Below, piece after piece: positions 25,923 through 35,074 of a stretch of DNA of 64,000 bases. Within the stretch, counting starts at the first letter, position 1; every line of letters begins with the position of its first letter. The notes under the pieces were generated by a model. That model was not told the origin of the DNA. It saw only the letters and a list, made by a program, of their open reading frames with translations, and ran no database searches. The DNA lies in contig NZ_JAFKOI010000002.1 of assembly GCF_017303315.1 (NCBI RefSeq), positions 62,001 through 126,000 of the forward strand, given 5' to 3'. The translations under genes and the position numbers were made by a program. This stretch comes from Bacillus sp. NTK071 (lineage in GTDB: Bacteria > Bacillota > Bacilli > Bacillales > Guptibacillaceae).

Positions 25923-26138
25923 ATGATTAATAAACTTAAAACAAAATCATTGTTGGGAAATGAAGATCTAGATTTTAATCGCCGTCTTGGCATGCCCGTT
26001 GAAGTATTCTGCCCTAAACTTAAAGATACAGTTGCTTTTGGTAAAATTGAAATGTTTGTAGAGGATGAGTTATCAATAAATGGTAACTACTTCCAAATTG
26101 AACAATACCTGTTCTTCGGATGTCCTGAGCAACGGTAA
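25923..26138 (+). CDS. Hypothetical protein, 71 aa
   Basis: A soluble 71-residue protein with no family I recognise. It has a conserved-looking core RRLGMPVEVFCPKLKDTVAFG and ends FGCPEQR. Two cysteines are spaced far apart. GGAG lies 11 bases before the ATG, a long spacing. A sigma-A promoter precedes it, which supports a real gene. It converges with ypbF with only three bases between stop codons and no clear hairpin. Confidence 0.55.
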   Translation: MINKLKTKSLLGNEDLDFNRRLGMPVEVFCPKLKDTVAFGKIEMFVEDELSINGNYFQIEQYLFFGCPEQR

Positions 26139-26141
26139 CAG

Positions 26142-26591
26142 CTATTTATGATAAAGATTAACGTCATGTGTTTCTTTCATATATTTAAATACATCATGTC
26201 TATTCTGCCATTGAATCTGACCTTCAAAAAGCTCGTCGCTTCGATCCAATACCTCTAATCTAAGGGATTCAAATTCATCCTCTGCTTTTTTACACTTTTT
26301 GGTAAACTTCCTTAACTGATAAAATGCCACTATACTCATTGTAATCGATACGAAGAGAAACGGCGTGGTTGTAGGAGAAACTGCTCTTACAAATAACGCC
26401 GTACTCCTTTCAAGCTCGTACAAAAATAACGCTCCAATGATAAGCACAAAAAACGTTAGAACATATCCATAGAAAAGAGACTTCGCTTTAAAGTGTTTTT
26501 CATCATTTTTCCTTTCCACTAATTCTTGTAGCAATACGATCGTCACGTCAGATTGAGGCTGCGGAAGATTCCACTGTTTGAATGCATCCAC
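26142..26591 (-). CDS. ypbF: DUF2663 membrane protein (YpbF)
   Basis: A 149-residue protein with two transmembrane helices (about residues 42-61 and 75-91) and a charged C-terminal coil, matching the YpbF/DUF2663 pattern and the position in B. subtilis (147 residues there). The start is a GTG after GGGGGGAG; an overlapping ATG is out of frame. Function is unknown. Confidence 0.7.
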   Translation of the reverse strand: MDAFKQWNLPQPQSDVTIVLLQELVERKNDEKHFKAKSLFYGYVLTFFVLIIGALFLYELERSTALFVRAVSPTTTPFLFVSITMSIVAFYQLRKFTKKCKKAEDEFESLRLEVLDRSDELFEGQIQWQNRHDVFKYMKETHDVNLYHK

Positions 26592-26673
26592 TTCGCTCCC
26601 CCCTTTACTGAGACTAGTCTATGCACCTCAGGCTTCAGATAATACTGGGGAAATAGTGATGTACTAGATAAAT

Positions 26674-26856
26674 TTAAGCGAAGTACGAATAGAGAAGAAA
26701 TATTGAAACCATTCCAATAAAAAGCAGTGCAAGAACACGGATCAGTGTTAGCGACGGTAACTCGCTTTCCTTTTTTCCAGTTCTAGCTCGCTTTTTTTTG
26801 TTTTCTTTATTGCGATGATAGTCTTTTCTGGATGGTAATGGACTTTCGTTCTTCAT
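26674..26856 (-). CDS. Small single-pass membrane protein (YpbE position)
   Basis: A 60-residue protein: a basic, Lys/Arg-rich N-terminal half (residues 10-30) and one membrane helix (about 38-57) ending LLYSYFA. It occupies the position of B. subtilis ypbE, whose product has the same start plan but a long extracellular LysM tail. Here nothing follows the helix, so the peptidoglycan-binding part is missing. The ATG is eight bases after AAAGG; an upstream GTG is in the ribosome site. Confidence 0.6.
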   Translation of the reverse strand: MKNESPLPSRKDYHRNKENKKKRARTGKKESELPSLTLIRVLALLFIGMVSIFLLYSYFA

Positions 26857-26879
26857 ATAACTCACCTTTCATGATGTGA

Positions 26880-27458
26880 TCAAGAATGTGCTTTTTGTTT
26901 GATGAGGATTCCCATTGTAGAATCAATTAGAAAATGAGCTGTAATGGTTACGAGAACGTTATCCGTCAACTCAAACAATATTCCCAAGCTAAAACTAATC
27001 CCAACAACTAATGTAAACAACACAGGCTTAGCTAGATACCTAACGTGAATAATAGCAAATAAACCACTCGCTATGAACAGACCCAAATGAGTTTGGACAA
27101 CGCCGCGAAACATTAGTTCTTCGCTAAATGAAATGATAAAGGCTAGGAACAATATATGTGGTACAGAAAGATTGGAGAAGATCCTTTCATTAATTCCCCC
27201 ATCATCAAGCTTGTCTTCTGGCAATACTTTCATTAGAAATTGATCAATTAAAACAACCAATAATGCCAACCCACCACCTAGAAATAACATATCACTCATA
27301 TTAAATTCTACTATTTCATCTATAAACCATACTTCAGAAAATAGAATGACACCAATCACAAATGACAGGATGAGAAGGATCCCCTGTGTTAAATAAACAT
27401 TGATGAGCAATTCACGATCCGAGAGGTTATTTACAATTTCAGCCTGTCGGTTTCTCAC
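26880..27458 (-). CDS. ypbD: CPBP family intramembrane protease (YpbD)
   Basis: A 192-residue protein with about six membrane helices and the CPBP motifs: Glu113-Glu114 and Arg118 in SEELMFRG, His138 in FAIIHVR, and His175 in TAHFLIDS. These are the predicted metal residues of the ABI/CAAX-protease-like family. The substrate is unknown. It starts at GTG after AAGGAGG and overlaps the end of recS by 20 bases. Confidence 0.85.
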   Translation of the reverse strand: MRNRQAEIVNNLSDRELLINVYLTQGILLILSFVIGVILFSEVWFIDEIVEFNMSDMLFLGGGLALLVVLIDQFLMKVLPEDKLDDGGINERIFSNLSVPHILFLAFIISFSEELMFRGVVQTHLGLFIASGLFAIIHVRYLAKPVLFTLVVGISFSLGILFELTDNVLVTITAHFLIDSTMGILIKQKAHS

Positions 27459-28980
27459 CAGAATCCTCCTTATTATTTACAAGTAACCTTTTAAGCTCTT
27501 GCTTCCAATTGGTTATTTGATTTCTTTGTTGATACGACCCTTTATCATCTTTAAAATAGTTGCTTAAGGATAGTCCGCAAAAATCGCAACAATCTTCTAT
27601 GGTGACTGGTGATTCGTCAAATAGCGTAAGAAGCCCATTCCTTCTACACTGATTGTCTTCTAACCAGCTTTTAAACCTTGTCCACTTCAATAGCTTTTCT
27701 TTTCTTCGTTTTTCAGCTTCTGCCGTAATAACCTCAACAGCATCAGTCATTTGAAAAGGCTGTATGATTTCATTTTTCAGAAAGTCGTGGACCTCTAATT
27801 TATGAACAATAAGACGCCAGGCAGTCTCTGTTAAACCAAACGGTATATCCTGGCTCTCATATTGCTTTACTGATAACCGTTCTCCAGTACGCTTAGAAAG
27901 GTTGCTCAACACGTCTATAATTTGTGCTCTAGCCGGAAGCTCGCTGTCAATAAAAGATAAAGGTAGAAATTCATCTTCTTCTGTATAAAGATGAATCGCA
28001 ATGGCTTTCTTCTGATCTCTTCCAGCACGACCTATTTCTTGCAGAAAACTTTCAATCGTAGAGGGAGGATGAAAATGAATTACATAGCGGATATTGCTTT
28101 TGTTAATGCCCATACCAAATGCATTAGTCGAGCATACAATAGAAAGTTCATTATTTAAAAACTGCTGCTGGATGAGCAAACGATCTTCTTGATTAAGTCC
28201 AGCATGATACGAAGCCACACTTCCAATTCCCGCTTCTTCTAACTCTCTGGCTATTTTGTCTGCCCAATTTCTGCTAGAAAAGTAAATGATCCCAGGTCCT
28301 TCAAGCTGTCCTGCGTAATGGTGCACCGCCTTAACTTTCTCAACTATCGAGCTGTGTTTTTCTAGCTTAATCGCAATGTTGGGTCGATCAACACTTTGAA
28401 CATGGTACGCAGGATTATTCATTTGCAACTGCTTTACAATATCTTGACGAACATCTTTCGTTGCTGTCGCTGTCAAAGCAAGTAGAGGTGGGTGACCTAG
28501 CTGTTCTCTAAGTGACCCAAGTTTCAAATAATCTGTTCTAAAGTCATGACCCCATTGGGAAACACAATGAGCTTCATCCACAACCATTAAACCAAATGAG
28601 AGTTGCTTCAGTACACGCTGAACAGTTTTATTTTGTAGAATTTCTGGTGATGCATAAATAAAAGAATACTTTGATAATTGCCTTAATATACTCATCCTTT
28701 TATTAAAATCAAGAAAGCTATTTAAAGCAACTACTCGCTTCTCTCCATGCGTTTTTAATTGTTGGACCTGATCTTCCATTAAAGATACAAGTGGTGAAAC
28801 AATCAACACTGGAGAAGCTCCAGCATAAGCTGACAATTGATAGCAAAGTGACTTTCCAGCACCTGTTGGTAGCATAGCAAACACATCTTTACCATCTAAT
28901 ACGTCTTCAATAATGCCTTCCTGACCTTCTCTGAACTGGTGATATCCGAAGTGTTTATATAAAACGTCGGCTAAATTCAT
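27439..28980 (-). CDS. recS: RecQ-family DNA helicase RecS
   Basis: ATP-dependent 3'-5' helicase. The Walker A motif LPTGAGKS is at residues 37-44, the DEAH box at 135-138, and motif VI QEIGRAGRD is present. A cysteine cluster near the C-terminus (CDFCG and a nearby Cys) binds zinc. It lacks an HRDC domain. The 513-residue length and ypb context fit RecS rather than RecQ. The start codon overlaps the ypbB stop (TAATG), so translation is coupled. Confidence 0.9.
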   Translation of the reverse strand: MNLADVLYKHFGYHQFREGQEGIIEDVLDGKDVFAMLPTGAGKSLCYQLSAYAGASPVLIVSPLVSLMEDQVQQLKTHGEKRVVALNSFLDFNKRMSILRQLSKYSFIYASPEILQNKTVQRVLKQLSFGLMVVDEAHCVSQWGHDFRTDYLKLGSLREQLGHPPLLALTATATKDVRQDIVKQLQMNNPAYHVQSVDRPNIAIKLEKHSSIVEKVKAVHHYAGQLEGPGIIYFSSRNWADKIARELEEAGIGSVASYHAGLNQEDRLLIQQQFLNNELSIVCSTNAFGMGINKSNIRYVIHFHPPSTIESFLQEIGRAGRDQKKAIAIHLYTEEDEFLPLSFIDSELPARAQIIDVLSNLSKRTGERLSVKQYESQDIPFGLTETAWRLIVHKLEVHDFLKNEIIQPFQMTDAVEVITAEAEKRRKEKLLKWTRFKSWLEDNQCRRNGLLTLFDESPVTIEDCCDFCGLSLSNYFKDDKGSYQQRNQITNWKQELKRLLVNNKEDSGEKPTG

Positions 28981-30026
28981 TAAACCCCTTCTTTGCAAAG
29001 TGTTAATCTGATTTCAAAATAAGGATACTTATGATCTAAATGTTCCTTAATTGTTTTTAAACGTTGGCTCTTTGTCTCCTGGCTAGCTGCAATAATCGAT
29101 TGCTGTGCTTGTTTTGAAACAAAAGGATCAATTGAAAAGTCCGGTACATTGATTGCAATTTCAACTACATGATCTTCAATCGTGCTTCTCTTTAATTGTC
29201 GCTTTCTAACAATATGCTCCATTGTTAAACCTTTCTGCAGCAGAACATAAGTTTGTCTGGTAGAAGACGTTAAAGGCATTTCAGCATGCTCATCTGCTGC
29301 TAAAGAAGTAAGCAATGGACAATCACTGGTATTTTGAACGAAAGTAAGACAAGCATGTATAATACTATAGAATTTAATGGTAGCTTCTTCTAAAGTAATC
29401 CCAAACTCGGTTGCAGTTTGTTGTAAAGTAAGTCCAGTTCTCCCAACACCACTAAGGCGATGAACGAAAAAAGTGGCAAGTTGATTAGGCAGATTTTCAA
29501 GGACACATGTTACCTCTTTATACAGTTCTGCTGCTATCTTTACTCTTTCCTCAGAACTAATAGGGAAATGCTTTCTAACCCAACCTTGCGTCAATTCATC
29601 TTTCATGACGGGGTAAAAATTCATATTGTTATGAACAGAATAAGAAAGACTCTGCACGTATAAACTAAGGCGCTGCCAGAATTGATCGGCTAGGTGATGA
29701 TACTTCCATCCGTTTAAATGTGTTGGAAATGGGTCGGAATTTAAGAATATTTGAAGAGTACCATTTCCATCGGATGTGATCACATAACGGTCTCGATCTG
29801 TTTGCTCAAGTGACCCCGCATTCACTAGGTGCTCAGTTGCTTCCTCGAGCTGTTCTCTGTTCAGATGCTTGAGCATTCCAAACAAGAACGAAACGTCGAA
29901 AAGCCTGGCATCTTGAATCGTTTGTGAAGACTTCTTTCCCTTTAAGAGATGATACACTGCTGATAAAGAGCGCTCACCTTTATAACGATTAAGAACAAAT
30001 AACACTACACCATCTAAATATTCCAT
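28980..30026 (-). CDS. ypbB: YpbB family helix-turn-helix protein
   Basis: A 348-residue protein with a C-terminal helix-turn-helix region (around KGLTMEHIVRKRQLKRSTI) of the RQC-associated type. Its start GERSLSAVYHLLKGKKSSQT is typical of YpbB, which always neighbours recS. It may supply the DNA-binding part that RecS lacks; that is inference from pairing. It is coupled to recS by TAATG. Confidence 0.8.
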   Translation of the reverse strand: MEYLDGVVLFVLNRYKGERSLSAVYHLLKGKKSSQTIQDARLFDVSFLFGMLKHLNREQLEEATEHLVNAGSLEQTDRDRYVITSDGNGTLQIFLNSDPFPTHLNGWKYHHLADQFWQRLSLYVQSLSYSVHNNMNFYPVMKDELTQGWVRKHFPISSEERVKIAAELYKEVTCVLENLPNQLATFFVHRLSGVGRTGLTLQQTATEFGITLEEATIKFYSIIHACLTFVQNTSDCPLLTSLAADEHAEMPLTSSTRQTYVLLQKGLTMEHIVRKRQLKRSTIEDHVVEIAINVPDFSIDPFVSKQAQQSIIAASQETKSQRLKTIKEHLDHKYPYFEIRLTLCKEGV

Positions 30027-30139
30027 GATAAGACCACCCTGTCACTAGCTCTCTTCTCATTGTATCAAATTTTATGCAGTGTTTACTTAAATTAAAATCG
30101 GGAAACAACCAATTAGGCACTCAGAAAAGTATTTGACTA

Positions 30140-30168
30140 TTGAAAAGTCAAGAAATCACCTTTACAAT
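30140..30168 (+). promoter_or_regulatory. fer promoter
   Basis: TTGAAA, 17 bases, TACAAT, about 75 bases before the fer start; a good sigma-A match. Confidence 0.7.
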
Positions 30169-30242
30169 AAAGTTATTAAAAACTTTCATTTATGTATAAA
30201 AGAACGATGAAAGGCATATAGAAGTATTGAATAGGAGGTTAA

Positions 30243-30494
<252 letters not shown>

Positions 30495-30503
30495 TAATGT
30501 TTC

Positions 30504-30535
30504 AAATCCCCGGTTATGTAACCGGGGATTTCCTT
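30504..30535 (+). terminator. fer terminator
   Basis: A 12-bp stem AAATCCCCGGTT / AACCGGGGATTT followed by CCTTTT on the plus strand. Confidence 0.8.
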
Positions 30536-30571
30536 TTCTCCAGATTGGTTCTATTTAAAATCTAATTGAAA

Positions 30572-30600
30572 TTGACACTTTAATGCTTTCATGATAAAAA
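30572..30600 (+). promoter_or_regulatory. serA promoter
   Basis: A perfect TTGACA, a 17-base spacer and TAAAAA, ending about 57 bases before the serA start. Confidence 0.65.
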
Positions 30601-30656
30601 GTATAGTATTAAGTTTTCTAAAAAATTAGAAGAGATAGAAAAAAGGAGTGGAGAAG

Positions 30657-32237
30657 TTGGCTTACGTTCTTGTTACAGATGGAATTCAGGAAGATGGATT
30701 GCAACCTTTATTAAATGACAGTCAGGTTCAATGTGATATTGGCTCACTGAACGAATTTAGCGATCGTCTAAATCAATATGAGGCACTATTAGTTCGAAGC
30801 GCGACGAAAGTAACTGCCGAAGTTCTCAATAAAATGCCAAATTTAAGGATTGTAGCTAGAGCGGGGGTAGGTGTTGATAACATTGATCTTGACGCTGCAA
30901 CCAAACGGGGAGTCATTGTTGTTAACGCACCTGACGGTAACACAATTTCTACAACTGAACATACTTTCGCTATGATGGCGGCACTTGTTCGCAATATTCC
31001 ACAGGGAACATCATCTTTAAAAACCGGAAAATGGATGCGTAAGCACTATGTCGGCACAGAACTCCATGGCAAAACACTTGGAATTGTAGGTATGGGAAGG
31101 ATTGGTACTGAGCTTTCAAGGAGAGCAAGAGCATTTGGAATGAATGTTGTTGTATTTGATCCATTTTTGACAAATGATCGAGCTCAAAAACTTGATGTTC
31201 AATCTGTTGAATTTGATCATTTGCTCGATAGTGCCGATATTATTACAGTTCACACACCTCTTACAGACAAAACACGCGGCCTGTTGAATGAAGATACGAT
31301 TGCAAAAACAAAAAAAGGCGTCTTTCTGATTAATTGCGCTCGAGGAGGAATTATTGATGAGCAAGCGTTGATCCCTTTCCTTGACTCCGGACATATTGGC
31401 GGTGTAGCACTTGATGTATTTGAAGCAGAGCCGCCTGAACATGACCATCCTCTTCTTGGCTACGATCAGGTTATCGTCACGCCACACCTCGGTGCTTCTA
31501 CGAAAGAGGCGCAGCTTAACGTCGCGGCTCAAGTAGCAGATGAGGTCTTATATTTCCTTCAAGGTAAACCAATTAGAAATGCTATTAATCTTCCAGGCTT
31601 CTCGAAAGAAGAGTATGAGAAGATCAAACCTTATTATGAACTCACTCGTAAAATGGGAAGTATTCTTTCACAATGTATGAAGTCAGCAGTTAATCTCGTT
31701 GAAGTAAGCTACGCTGGTAAACTAACGGAACTTGATACTGTCATCTTGACAAGAAACCTCATGGCCTCTTTTCTTAAATCAAGACTAGACACGACAGTTA
31801 ATGAAGTGAATGCTCCTTCTATCGCGAAAGAGCGCGGTATTACGTATGGAGAGAAGCATAGCTCCGAAACACATGGTTATTCGAACCTCATTTCAGTGAC
31901 GGTTAAAGGTGATAAAGAAGCTTTTTCACTACAAGGCACATATATAAAAGAATACGGAGATCGGATTACACAATTAAACGGGTTTGATATTGACTTCCAC
32001 CCTCAGGGACATCTGTTATATATTCAGCATAATGACAGACCAGGTGTTATCGGTAATGTTGGGAAAGTATTAGGAGAACACGAAATTAATATCGCTACGA
32101 TGCAAGTTGGAAGAAAAACAGCTGGAGGAGAAGCAATTATGATGCTCTCATTTGATAGCGAACTTCCTAAAAATATCGAAGAGACGCTTGAATCTGTTCA
32201 GGATATTGTAAAAGTTGAACAAATTGGCGGAGTGTAG
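30657..32237 (+). CDS. serA: D-3-phosphoglycerate dehydrogenase
   Basis: First enzyme of serine synthesis: oxidises 3-phosphoglycerate to 3-phosphohydroxypyruvate. It has the NAD motif GIVGMGRIGTE, the active-site Arg in NCARGGII, the catalytic His in TPHLGAST, an allosteric ASB domain and a C-terminal ACT domain (HNDRPGVIGNVGKVLG). At 526 residues it matches B. subtilis SerA (525). A GTG nine bases upstream is only two bases from AAGGAG, so the TTG at eight bases is chosen. Confidence 0.96.
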   Translation: MAYVLVTDGIQEDGLQPLLNDSQVQCDIGSLNEFSDRLNQYEALLVRSATKVTAEVLNKMPNLRIVARAGVGVDNIDLDAATKRGVIVVNAPDGNTISTTEHTFAMMAALVRNIPQGTSSLKTGKWMRKHYVGTELHGKTLGIVGMGRIGTELSRRARAFGMNVVVFDPFLTNDRAQKLDVQSVEFDHLLDSADIITVHTPLTDKTRGLLNEDTIAKTKKGVFLINCARGGIIDEQALIPFLDSGHIGGVALDVFEAEPPEHDHPLLGYDQVIVTPHLGASTKEAQLNVAAQVADEVLYFLQGKPIRNAINLPGFSKEEYEKIKPYYELTRKMGSILSQCMKSAVNLVEVSYAGKLTELDTVILTRNLMASFLKSRLDTTVNEVNAPSIAKERGITYGEKHSSETHGYSNLISVTVKGDKEAFSLQGTYIKEYGDRITQLNGFDIDFHPQGHLLYIQHNDRPGVIGNVGKVLGEHEINIATMQVGRKTAGGEAIMMLSFDSELPKNIEETLESVQDIVKVEQIGGV

Positions 32238-32242
32238 TAATG

Positions 32243-32278
32243 AAAAAGAACAAGAGCGCAATAGCTCTTGTTCTTTTT
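32243..32278. terminator. Bidirectional terminator, serA and PHP gene
   Basis: A 15-bp stem (AAAAAGAACAAGAGC and its complement) with a 6-base loop between convergent genes, with T-runs on both strands. Confidence 0.92.
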
Positions 32279-32279
32279 G

Positions 32280-33089
32280 CTATAGAGAAATCGATTTACG
32301 CTCCCCTTGCTGAAATGTCATTAATTTAGAGTATCCAACAGATTTCGCCAGGTCCACAGCTTTGTCATAATCCGCCCCTACATCTCCTGGAACATGAGCA
32401 TCTGATGAAAGGACAATAGGAATGTCTTTTTCAAAACACATTTTAAGAAGATCTGGGTCAGGATATAATTCACCTACTGGCTTTCGTAATCCTGCCGTAC
32501 TAATTTCTACACATGTTTTTGAATTAGACAAAGCATTTGTTGCGCGATCGTACTGTTCTAGAAGAAAATCTCGATTGTCGGGCTTATACTTAAAGATTTT
32601 AACAAGATCAAGGTGCCCAACAATATCAAATAAATTTGATTCGGCAAGTGTAACTACTTGATCAAAATACTTACGGTAAACAGTATGAATATCCCTCTCG
32701 TCCCATAAATGACGATATTCAGCTAAATCAATGCCAAAATCCTCGACCCAATGGATCGAACCAATAACGTAATCGAACTTGTAATTGGAAATAAAGTCTC
32801 TCATTTCAGTGTGTTTACCAGGTGTATAGTCCATTTCAATCGACATTTTAACGTCCATGCCCTGTTCTTCCGCTTGTTGAAAGAGATTGACGTACTGATC
32901 CATGTTATACCACCTTCGCTGATTCACCCATGGGTTACTTAAAATGTTCTCAGTCTCATAGAAGTGATAAGCATGTTCTGAGATACCAAAGTGGCTAACG
33001 TTTTTCCGTTTAGCTTCTTCAACAAATTGTGATAAATAATCTAATGTGAGTGTTCCTTTTTCAAGATGATTATGATAGTCAGTATACAA
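32280..33089 (-). CDS. hisK: PHP-domain phosphatase, histidinol-phosphatase HisK/HisJ type
   Basis: A 269-residue PHP-fold metal phosphatase, likely hydrolysing histidinol phosphate. The metal ligands appear as YHNHLEK, ISEHAYH, SIHWVED, a later GHLD and SSDAHVPG. It starts at a TTG eight bases after AGGAG. HisJ-like sequences also act on other phosphates, so histidine synthesis is likely but not certain; no other his gene is nearby. Confidence 0.72.
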   Translation of the reverse strand: MYTDYHNHLEKGTLTLDYLSQFVEEAKRKNVSHFGISEHAYHFYETENILSNPWVNQRRWYNMDQYVNLFQQAEEQGMDVKMSIEMDYTPGKHTEMRDFISNYKFDYVIGSIHWVEDFGIDLAEYRHLWDERDIHTVYRKYFDQVVTLAESNLFDIVGHLDLVKIFKYKPDNRDFLLEQYDRATNALSNSKTCVEISTAGLRKPVGELYPDPDLLKMCFEKDIPIVLSSDAHVPGDVGADYDKAVDLAKSVGYSKLMTFQQGERKSISL

Positions 33090-33204
33090 AATGTCAGCTC
33101 CTTTATCGAACTAGTTTGACAGTTCCCACTACAATTGTACCGCATAAATTGAACTTTAGCATACCACTTCCCATTCTTTATTCATCTTCAAATTAGGAGG
33201 AAAG

Positions 33205-33235
33205 TAAAAAAGCTCCTGAGATACACTCAGGAGCT
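33205..33235 (-). terminator. resE terminator
   Basis: A 10-bp stem AGCTCCTGAG / CTCAGGAGCT with a 5-base loop, then TTTTTTAC on the minus strand. Confidence 0.9.
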
Positions 33236-33280
33236 AAACTACTCGTTCGACAACTTTCAACAAATAACGGGTGGTGCCTG

Positions 33281-35074
33281 TCACTCGTCAGCTTGATCAG
33301 GGATAAAGAAAGAGAAAACAGTGCCTTCTCCGTTTTTGCTGTGTACTGATATTTGGCCACGATGGGATTCCACAATATTTCTGGCAATTGCAAGGCCAAG
33401 GCCAGTTCCGGATCTTCCTCTTGTCCTAGCTTTATCAGCTTTATAGAATCGTTCAAATACGAATGGTAAATCATCCTCTGGAATACCAGATCCTGTATCT
33501 TTCACATTGAACTGCACACCTTTTTCAAGTGACGTAATAAGCAAACTTACTTCGCCGTCGTTCGGTGTATGCCTTACTGCATTATCCAATAAATTTGTAA
33601 GTACTTGTTCAATACGATCAGGATCGATCATTAACATTCGGTCAGGATTCGATAAATGAAATTTCAACTCGACTTCTCTATCTCGAGCAAGACCTGAGAA
33701 TTTCCTTACAATTCTCTGACCAAAATCTTGAAGATGAATGTTACTATAATGCAGTTCGTTGTGTCCTGCTTCCATTCTAGCAAGGTCAAGTAACTCATTC
33801 ACAAGTCTACCCATCCGCAATGATTCGTCATAAATAATCTGAGCAACTTCTTTCTTTTCCTCATCACTACTTGCGATATCATCTACAATCGCTTCACTAT
33901 AGCCTTGTAGCATAGCAATTGGTGTTCTTAGCTCATGCGATACATTCGCTATGAAATCCTTCCTCAGCTTATCGAGACGTCTTTCCTCTGTCATATCGCG
34001 AAATACTGCAACAGCTCCACGAATAGCCGACTGATTATAAAGTGGGGTCATTACCACCACCCAGCTTCTACCCTGTAATTCGACTTCAGTAAGCTGTTCA
34101 CGTTCAAGCATGACAACAAGACTAAACAACTCGTTTATGTCCTCAGGAATCTCTGTACCCGGTTGCTCATCCATACCTTGCTCGTAATACCACGCTTTCA
34201 GAAAACGTTCCGCAGGTGGATTTGTGCTAAGAATAGCCCCAGTTTTATCAAAAGTGATGACACCATCTGCCATACTGCTTAATATACTAGCAAGCTGCTC
34301 TTTTTCTTGATTCAGTGCTGTTACATAGTTGTTCAGCTGGCGTGCCATACGATTGAAGGCTATGGATAACTCACCAATTTCATCGTGAGTTACCATCGGC
34401 ACTTTTGTATCGAATTTCCCTTTTGCAACTTGTGTAGCAGCTTCTCTCATCTTTAAGAGTGGTGCCGTGATTCGAGTTGATAAGAAGAATGCAAAGATCG
34501 TAGTTAAAACGATCGCAATACCTGCTGCTATGTATATTAAATTACGTGCCTGTCCTGTTGTTTTTGCAATTACATCAAGAGATTGATATAGAAATACTGC
34601 TCCATGATCTTCTCCATCTATTTGCATAGGAACACCAACAACTAAAAGTTCATTAGAGGATGTTGCTTCTGTTTTCGTTTCAAAGTTACCTTGTTTGACA
34701 ACTGTTTCTCCATCTGTAAATACATCCTTTAGAACAGGATCTTCTTTAAAAACGTCTAATGAGATTCGTGGGAGCCCGTGCGCATTAGGGGAATACCACA
34801 GGCCTTCATTAGCCTCTTCATTTTTAATGATCATCACTCTCGTAGGATAAAAGTCAGTAATCTCCCACGCTGTATCAAGCGCTTGGTCGCGATCATCGTA
34901 TCGTTCAATAACTGAAGCTACTTTATCCGCTAGTCGCTCCATTTGCTCTGCTTCTTTCTCAACATGAAAATCTTCAAAAAACTGAAGCAAAAGGATGGTT
35001 AAAATCGAAAGTACAAATGCAACTAGTAAAATAATTGTAAGCCAAAGCTTACCAACTACACTTCTCCAAATCAT
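33281..35074 (-). CDS. resE: Sensor histidine kinase ResE
   Basis: Membrane sensor controlling aerobic and anaerobic respiration genes with ResD. Domains in order: helix 10-31, extracytoplasmic sensor about 32-178, helix 179-200, HAMP about 200-252, PAS about 262-365, HisKA with His380 in NVSHELRTP, and an ATPase domain with NLLDNAVRHTP, DTGSGIPEDD and GTGLGLAIAR. At 597 residues it compares with 589 in B. subtilis. Start overlaps the resD stop (TAATG). Confidence 0.95.
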   Translation of the reverse strand: MIWRSVVGKLWLTIILLVAFVLSILTILLLQFFEDFHVEKEAEQMERLADKVASVIERYDDRDQALDTAWEITDFYPTRVMIIKNEEANEGLWYSPNAHGLPRISLDVFKEDPVLKDVFTDGETVVKQGNFETKTEATSSNELLVVGVPMQIDGEDHGAVFLYQSLDVIAKTTGQARNLIYIAAGIAIVLTTIFAFFLSTRITAPLLKMREAATQVAKGKFDTKVPMVTHDEIGELSIAFNRMARQLNNYVTALNQEKEQLASILSSMADGVITFDKTGAILSTNPPAERFLKAWYYEQGMDEQPGTEIPEDINELFSLVVMLEREQLTEVELQGRSWVVVMTPLYNQSAIRGAVAVFRDMTEERRLDKLRKDFIANVSHELRTPIAMLQGYSEAIVDDIASSDEEKKEVAQIIYDESLRMGRLVNELLDLARMEAGHNELHYSNIHLQDFGQRIVRKFSGLARDREVELKFHLSNPDRMLMIDPDRIEQVLTNLLDNAVRHTPNDGEVSLLITSLEKGVQFNVKDTGSGIPEDDLPFVFERFYKADKARTRGRSGTGLGLAIARNIVESHRGQISVHSKNGEGTVFSFFIPDQADE

